From: Notospermus geniculatus
Taxonomy: Eukaryota; Nemertea; Pilidiophora; Heteronemertea; Lineidae
Direction of reading: 5' to 3'
NCBI GenBank assembly: GCA_002633025.1
Contig: NMRB01001548.1
Span: 69,078 to 133,077, forward strand
Length of the DNA stretch: 64,000 bases
Position 1 is the first letter of the stretch, and every line of letters starts with the position of its first letter. This document shows, one piece after another, positions 58,572 to 64,000 of the stretch. Under the pieces are notes generated by a model. That model was given only the letters and a program-made list of their open reading frames with translations. It had not been told where the DNA came from and did no database searches. The translations under genes were made by a program, and so were the position numbers.

Positions 58572-60217
58572 TCGAATCCATCCACATCACAGAGCAGACA
58601 TGGCAGACAAGGAGTCGTTACATGCCAAAGACATCTCCTAAATGCTCTTTTAATCGGTTGCAGAATCTGCAGATTCGCTGCTGGTGCCAGCCCCAATATT
58701 GGTCTGTGGTGGAGCTGGTATGAAGCTGAGCACACCACAACGCATGGAAGAGTTGTTGCTCCAAGCATTAAAGGTCGTCTCCATACATGATGTTATGGTT
58801 CTCATTCCAAAGGTATATAGAAGAGTGGGATCGATCCAGATAAGGCAAATTACGCTTCGAGAGGCGACATTTTGCAACCATTCCATACTCATATGACAGC
58901 TAATTCTGAGCGTGATTTGTGTGCTTAGTTTGGACATACATGTATATCGCATACAAAGTACATTTGAATACCAATCATAAGCTGTAGAGATTGTCGTGAA
59001 GCCTCGTGATCACTGACTCGCCGGAATCCTGTGTGGCAAGTTAAATTCAGGGTTGAAAGGTATACAAGGTACTTTTCGCTGGCAAACCTCAATCCCCCCC
59101 CCCCGGACGTAAGATCGGAGCGAGTCTGTGGAGGTTTTGCACTGGACGATCGACGCCAGTCCACCTGACCTGCTCCGCTCACATGAATTATTTAGACCTA
59201 ACTCATTCGAAAATAATATGAAGCCAATGATTCATTCAGTTATTATCTTGAAGTAGGTCGATAACGTAAAATGACTCTTTTAATTTTTGTCATCGAATTG
59301 GCCTTCAGGATGTGTAGAAACGTTGACAAATAAGAGTGGGTACTTGATTGGTTCCTGTCGTTTCCAACCCTCTCAACCCCGAGAATCCATTCTTTATATT
59401 GAGACCGAAGTCCCCTCGCCCACACTCAAGCTAGTACTGATCATTCATTGCAGGAAATCCCTGAACTAATGTTTCACTAATGCTTTCGTTGGAGGGGATG
59501 GGTGGGAAAGTTATGGCAGACCGCAACAGCAAATTGCTTTTTACCTCATTTGCATCTATACCAGTGTTCGCTTGGAGATTTCTGCCGAATTGTGTGTTGG
59601 AATTTAATTTTGTATCTGGTAACACAGCACGACCAAATGAGGCAGGCCCAAATTGCAAACAGTAATTAATACTGATGAACAACGAAACGTTTTCTATCCA
59701 ACTCGTTTTATTTTCTCCTCCATGACAACCATAAAGCGATATGTCGGCTACCGACCAGACAAAGACGACACAGTCGATAGAGAAAACATTATTGGAGATG
59801 GAATTCCGAGGCAATGAGATGACACATTTCAAACTTGCTCAGAATTCATTGAGTACGCTTGAACAAGATGTTGTGTCACCAATCTTTTGTCGATATGATG
59901 GAAGTCGCCCATCATAAAAAAGGACTCACTCGAGGATGGTTTCCTGCCCGCTTTTATCATTGATTTACCATGACAGTTGGAGTAGTTGCCGCTCTTTCTC
60001 ATCCAGATATAGAAATAGACCATCAGTTACAAAAATAGCCCAGACCCCAGCAGTAACAATGACGTCTGAGTATCGCCTTCCACCCCCAGGACCCTTTCCC
60101 ATGTAAGCATGAATTCCTGTCTAACAAACATCAAATGATAATTGTTGAACTCTTCCTTGTGATGATAATTTAGGATGAATGGCTGCAGGCGACAGCAGTC
60201 GAGTGTCACAGGCATCT
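58572..60217. other. Intergenic, nothing recognised
   Basis: Contains a C-run at 59093-59104. The 133-codon minus-strand ORF at 59832-59431 has no recognisable motif and overlaps open frames on the other strand. Confidence 0.5.
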
Positions 60218-61399
60218 AACTCCAATTACCAAAAGGTAATTGAACATTCAAAATGTGCTCTTCGTTCGTCTCCATTTCCTTCAATCCAGAAATAAGAGGC
60301 AAATGTTTCTAAAGTTTGCTCGGCGTATACGTTATGGTTTGATGTCTGCCTTCTTCACCTTGTGCATCCACCCTGATTCTTGCCTTCAGCAGCCCCCCCC
60401 CCCGCAGTGAGTTCGTGTATCCCTTTCTCTCTGTCACCAAGCTGGCACTGCCCATTACACACACGCCTGCCAGAGCATGGTCGGATCATCAATTGCTCCT
60501 TCTTCCTGGGATATGTCTGCCATTGGATGAGCGACATCGTGATTCCTAACCATGACCCAAGTTACATGTACCGGAATTCCGCGATGGGGTATACCATCGT
60601 TCCGAGGTGGATGTAGACAGTTCCACATGCATATGGCTGTCACAATAGGGTACGGGAATTTCCAAGCCCCATCTTTGTGCCACTTGAGGATTTTCATGAC
60701 GCAAAAATAAAACAGGAATTGTAAAGTTCTTGTGACTTATTAGAGAGTCCATTAAGCAAAGAACGTTTTGTAAACGTTGGCAGTTACACATCTCATCATA
60801 TTCCATCTGGTTTATGGCAAAAATCCGTATCAAGAGTACATTAAGCATCGTAGATTAGCAAAGAGAGAGTTTGATTGAGCCATTTGGCTCATTAGTGGCC
60901 TAATTGGCAATCTGGTCCTGAGAGATTCCATATTACTCACTGAGGACCCGCTAGCCAACATACAGCTGGCTGCTGCTGAGATACACATCGGGGGGAAGAA
61001 TCCAGAGATGATCAAGGGACTCTTAAGTCATCATGTGGTTATGAGACCAGGCCTGGTGATCTCTCCCGCTATTTTTGCTGCAGTTGGTTTCAGTAATCAG
61101 ATGATGGCAGTGTAGAGAAGTTAGCGAAATACAAAGTAGGTGTGATTGTCCCTCAGGCTTTAGACGCTGTTTGTTTCTTTTTACAAAGTACGCTGTACAT
61201 CATCATCCTGTCTCAAATTACGGTAGACCATAGAAGTAACTGACGGTACTTTCCACCTTTTTCAGTATGGCGTTGGGAAATACCGGTATATGACCGGAAT
61301 ATACTTATTGAATTGCATACTAATACCCAGTACTGTTGTACTGGCGGTCCTTCATGCCACATTTGGGAAGTGACAAGGTTCGGTGACGTCATAGACGTA
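60218..61399 (+). repeat. Tandem duplication, first copy (about 1.18 kb)
   Basis: From AACTCCAATTACCAAAAGGT to GTGACGTCATAGACGTA. The second copy is 61608-62785, with a period of about 1390 bp including 208 bp of unshared spacer. Confidence 0.93.
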
Positions 61400-61607
61400 A
61401 AGGCCCATTTAGACGATCATACTTTTGTTCAAATTTTCATCATACATTTGTATGACGATGTTCGGAGTTGTTCAAGGAACTTGTTTACACCATAGGACTT
61501 TTGTCCAAGGTTGTTCATGAATGTTTCGGACAATTTGGAGGGAGATCACTTTCCATCATGGACTCTCACAGAAGGTTTCTCTCTATTGGAGCTGCAACCC
61601 ACATTAA

Positions 61608-62785
61608 AACTCCAATTACCAAAAGGTAATTGAACATTCAAAATGTGCTCTTCGTTCGTCTCCATTCCCTTCAATCCAGAAATAAGAGGCAAATGTTTCT
61701 AAAGTTTGCTCGGCGTAAACGTTATGGTTTGATGTTTGCCTTCTTCACCTTGTGCATCCAGCCTGATTCTTGCCTTCTGCAATCCCTAGTGAGTTTGTGT
61801 ATCCCTTTCTCTCTGTCACCAAGCTGGCACTGCCCAATACACACACACGCCTGCCAGAGCATGGTCGGATCATCAATTGCTCTTTCTTCCTGTGATATGT
61901 CTGCCATTGGATGAGCGACATCGTGACTCCTAACCATGAGCCAAGTTACATGTACCGGAATTCTGCGATGGGGTATACCATCGTTCCGAGGTGGATGTAG
62001 ACAGTTCCACATGCATATGACTGTCACAATCGGGTACGGGAATTTCCAAGCCCCATCTTCGTGCCACTTGAGGATTTTCATGACGCAAAAATAAAACAGG
62101 AACTTTAATTAAAGTTCTTGTGATTTATTAGAGAGTCCATTAACAAAGAACGTTTTGTAAATGTTGGCAGTTACACATCTCATCATATTCCATCTGGTTT
62201 ATGGCAACAATCCGTATCAAGAGTACATTAAGCATCGTAGATTAGCAAAGAGAGAGTTTGATTGAGCCATTTGGCTCATTAGTGGCCTAATTGGCAATCT
62301 GGTCCTGAGAGATTCCATATTACTCACTGAGGACCCGCTAGCCAACATACAGCTGGCTGCTGCTGAGATACATCGGGGGGAAGGATCCAGTGATGATCAA
62401 GGGACTCTTAAGTCATCATGTGGTTATGGGACCAGGCCTGGTGATCTCTCCCGCTATTTTTGCTGCAGTTGGTTTCAGTAATCAGATGATGGCAGTGTAG
62501 AGAAATTAACGAAATACAAAGTAGGTGTGATTGTCCCTCAGGCTTTAGACGCTGTTTGTTTCTTTTTACAAAGTACGCTGTACATCATCATCCTGTCTCA
62601 AATTACGGTAGACCATAGAAGTAACTGAAGGTACTTTCCACCTTTTTCAGTATGGCGTTGGGAAATACCGGTATATGACCGGAATATACTTATTGAATTG
62701 CATACTAATACCCAGTTGTAGGCTACTGGCGGTCCTTCATGCCACATTTGGGAAGTGACAAGGTTCGGTGACGTCATAGACGTAC
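61608..62785 (+). repeat. Tandem duplication, second copy
   Basis: Nearly identical to 60218-61399. Differences are small indels (e.g. a poly-C run at 60397 is absent here) and scattered substitutions. Its right end runs into MITE family 1 copy 8. Confidence 0.93.
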
Positions 62786-62908
62786 GTCGTGGCGTCCACG
62801 TCATTGTAGATGACGTCATGGCGTGCATTTCTTCTTTATGACGTCAGAGTTTGTGACGTTCTAGGACTGCTGACTGGTGGTGGCCTCTAACGGCAGTAAA
62901 GTCTTCTA
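62769..62908. mobile_element. MITE family 1, copy 8 (left end missing)
   Basis: Starts inside the element at GTGACGTCATAGACGTACGT and ends GGCCTCTAACGGCAGTAAAG. TGACGTCA octamers occur three times. The first tandem copy keeps only about 20 bp of this MITE. Confidence 0.82.
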
Positions 62909-64000
62909 ATCCTAGGCCTAGACATCATCTTTTACTCAGAAGGGATCATTCTTCACACCAGATTACTTTCGTTTCTTGACTTCTCTTGTTGATATGAGCT
63001 AGCGCACTTTGAAAAACGTAACACCTCCGACACCTGTAGTCTTCAGCGAAATTGCTTGGCATCGTTACCGTGCCAATGTGCGCTAGGCCTATCTTTGATA
63101 TGATTCGTTCTCGTACATGTTGTAGCAGAAACCATGTACAGAACTTTGCTTTTACACCTATGCCTGTGCATATATTGACTGTGTTATTAAGCCTTAGGCT
63201 AGAATATCGTGCTATATGGTTTTACTCTCTTCTTTAGTATTATGGATTAATTATGTACAGTATCTGCACGAACAGACACCTCAGAATAACACAGACATAC
63301 AACGAAAATTGCCTGCAGCGTTAAGCATAATTTGCGATTTTCGCATGACGGAGACAAATTACGGGCGAATTATGAAGCCATTAATTAGAAAATAGTGCAG
63401 CGATTTGGAAACTGGGTTGTGAGACATGCAACAAGTTATACGGAGCCAATCTCACATCAGATTTCACATGACACACAATATTACGGGCGTTCCACATGCA
63501 TACTCTGTAGGATTCATTCTGATCATTGTACGAGGAACTAGATATCCTGATACATATCTCTGGTGAAATTAGTTTTATCAAGGAAGTTGTATATCCATGT
63601 ATACATTAGTAATTGCAGCAAATACAGTAATTATAGCTTATCTAGTACATCAAATCCAGTCGAGGACTTGAAACTGGAGCAAGACATGCCAATATATGCC
63701 GTTTATCCTGTTCAAACGATAGCAGTCGTTTTTTCCCTTCCTTTGAAAGGGACTAACATACATGACGTACTACTGGCCTGTCACCAGGAAAGGGGCTAAC
63801 GTACATGACGTACTACTGGCCTGTCACCAGCTTATCACCAATTTGCGGCCAGGGCTGACTGAAAAAGTTGTGCAACCCTTTCTTTCTGTCTATCGTTGGA
63901 AACGGTGCTAAGCAGGCTTACATGTGCCATAGGCTTAATAATAATGTAAGATAATGTACGTACATCATAATGGCACGATCATGGCACGGTAATGGCACGA
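62909..64000. other. Window end, short local repeats only
   Basis: A 45-bp direct duplication (TACATGACGTACTACTGGCC at about 63759 and 63804) and a terminal ATGGCACG(A/G) repeat (63970-64000). No gene recognised. Confidence 0.6.

Overview
The window reads as non-coding-rich nuclear DNA of an animal, most likely a marine invertebrate. Short exons carry GT-AG splice sites, introns reach 14.6 kb, and dense families of short inverted-repeat transposons, minisatellites and a Polinton/Maverick fragment fill the rest. I cannot name the species. There are no bacterial operons, no rRNA or tRNA gene that I can support, and no CRISPR array.

Host gene. One conserved gene can be assembled on the minus strand from 23611 down to 1226: a proteolipid protein of the PLP/DM20/M6 family with four membrane segments. 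Seven coding exons (23611-23503, 8906-8759, 4674-4491, 3209-3071, 2693-2635, 1736-1671, 1327-1226) have matching splice phases and add up to 807 nt, which is 268 residues plus the stop. Introns 1, 2 and 4 carry transposon debris.

Intergenic desert. From about 23.6 kb to the end I find no second convincing host gene, only repeats. These include a TGACGTCA-rich MITE family with eight copies in the window, several smaller TIR families, TA-flanked hairpins, fold-back elements with target duplications, a 602-bp palindrome inside a 20-bp minisatellite (48.4-49.15 kb), a 1140-bp tandem array (55.9-58.6 kb) and a 1.39-kb tandem duplication (60.2-62.8 kb).

Polinton sandwich. At 32398-43195 two direct copies of a 3.3-kb segment (R1 32398-35716, R2 39911-43195) flank a truncated Polinton/Maverick (35717-39820). 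On the minus strand the fragment carries a small zinc-ribbon ORF, a retroviral-type integrase with a chromodomain (one in-frame stop), a C2H2 zinc-finger ORF and the N-terminal/exonuclease part of a protein-primed type B DNA polymerase. The polymerase is split by a 389-bp MITE and cut off exactly at the R1 border. The right terminal inverted repeat ends at 39820. R2, but not R1, contains a 184-bp perfect palindrome (41069-41252) built from the same terminal repeat and flanked by a 6-bp duplication. R1 holds the matching empty site. This looks like a miniature non-autonomous element moved by Polinton integrase, and it is the most interesting structure in the window.
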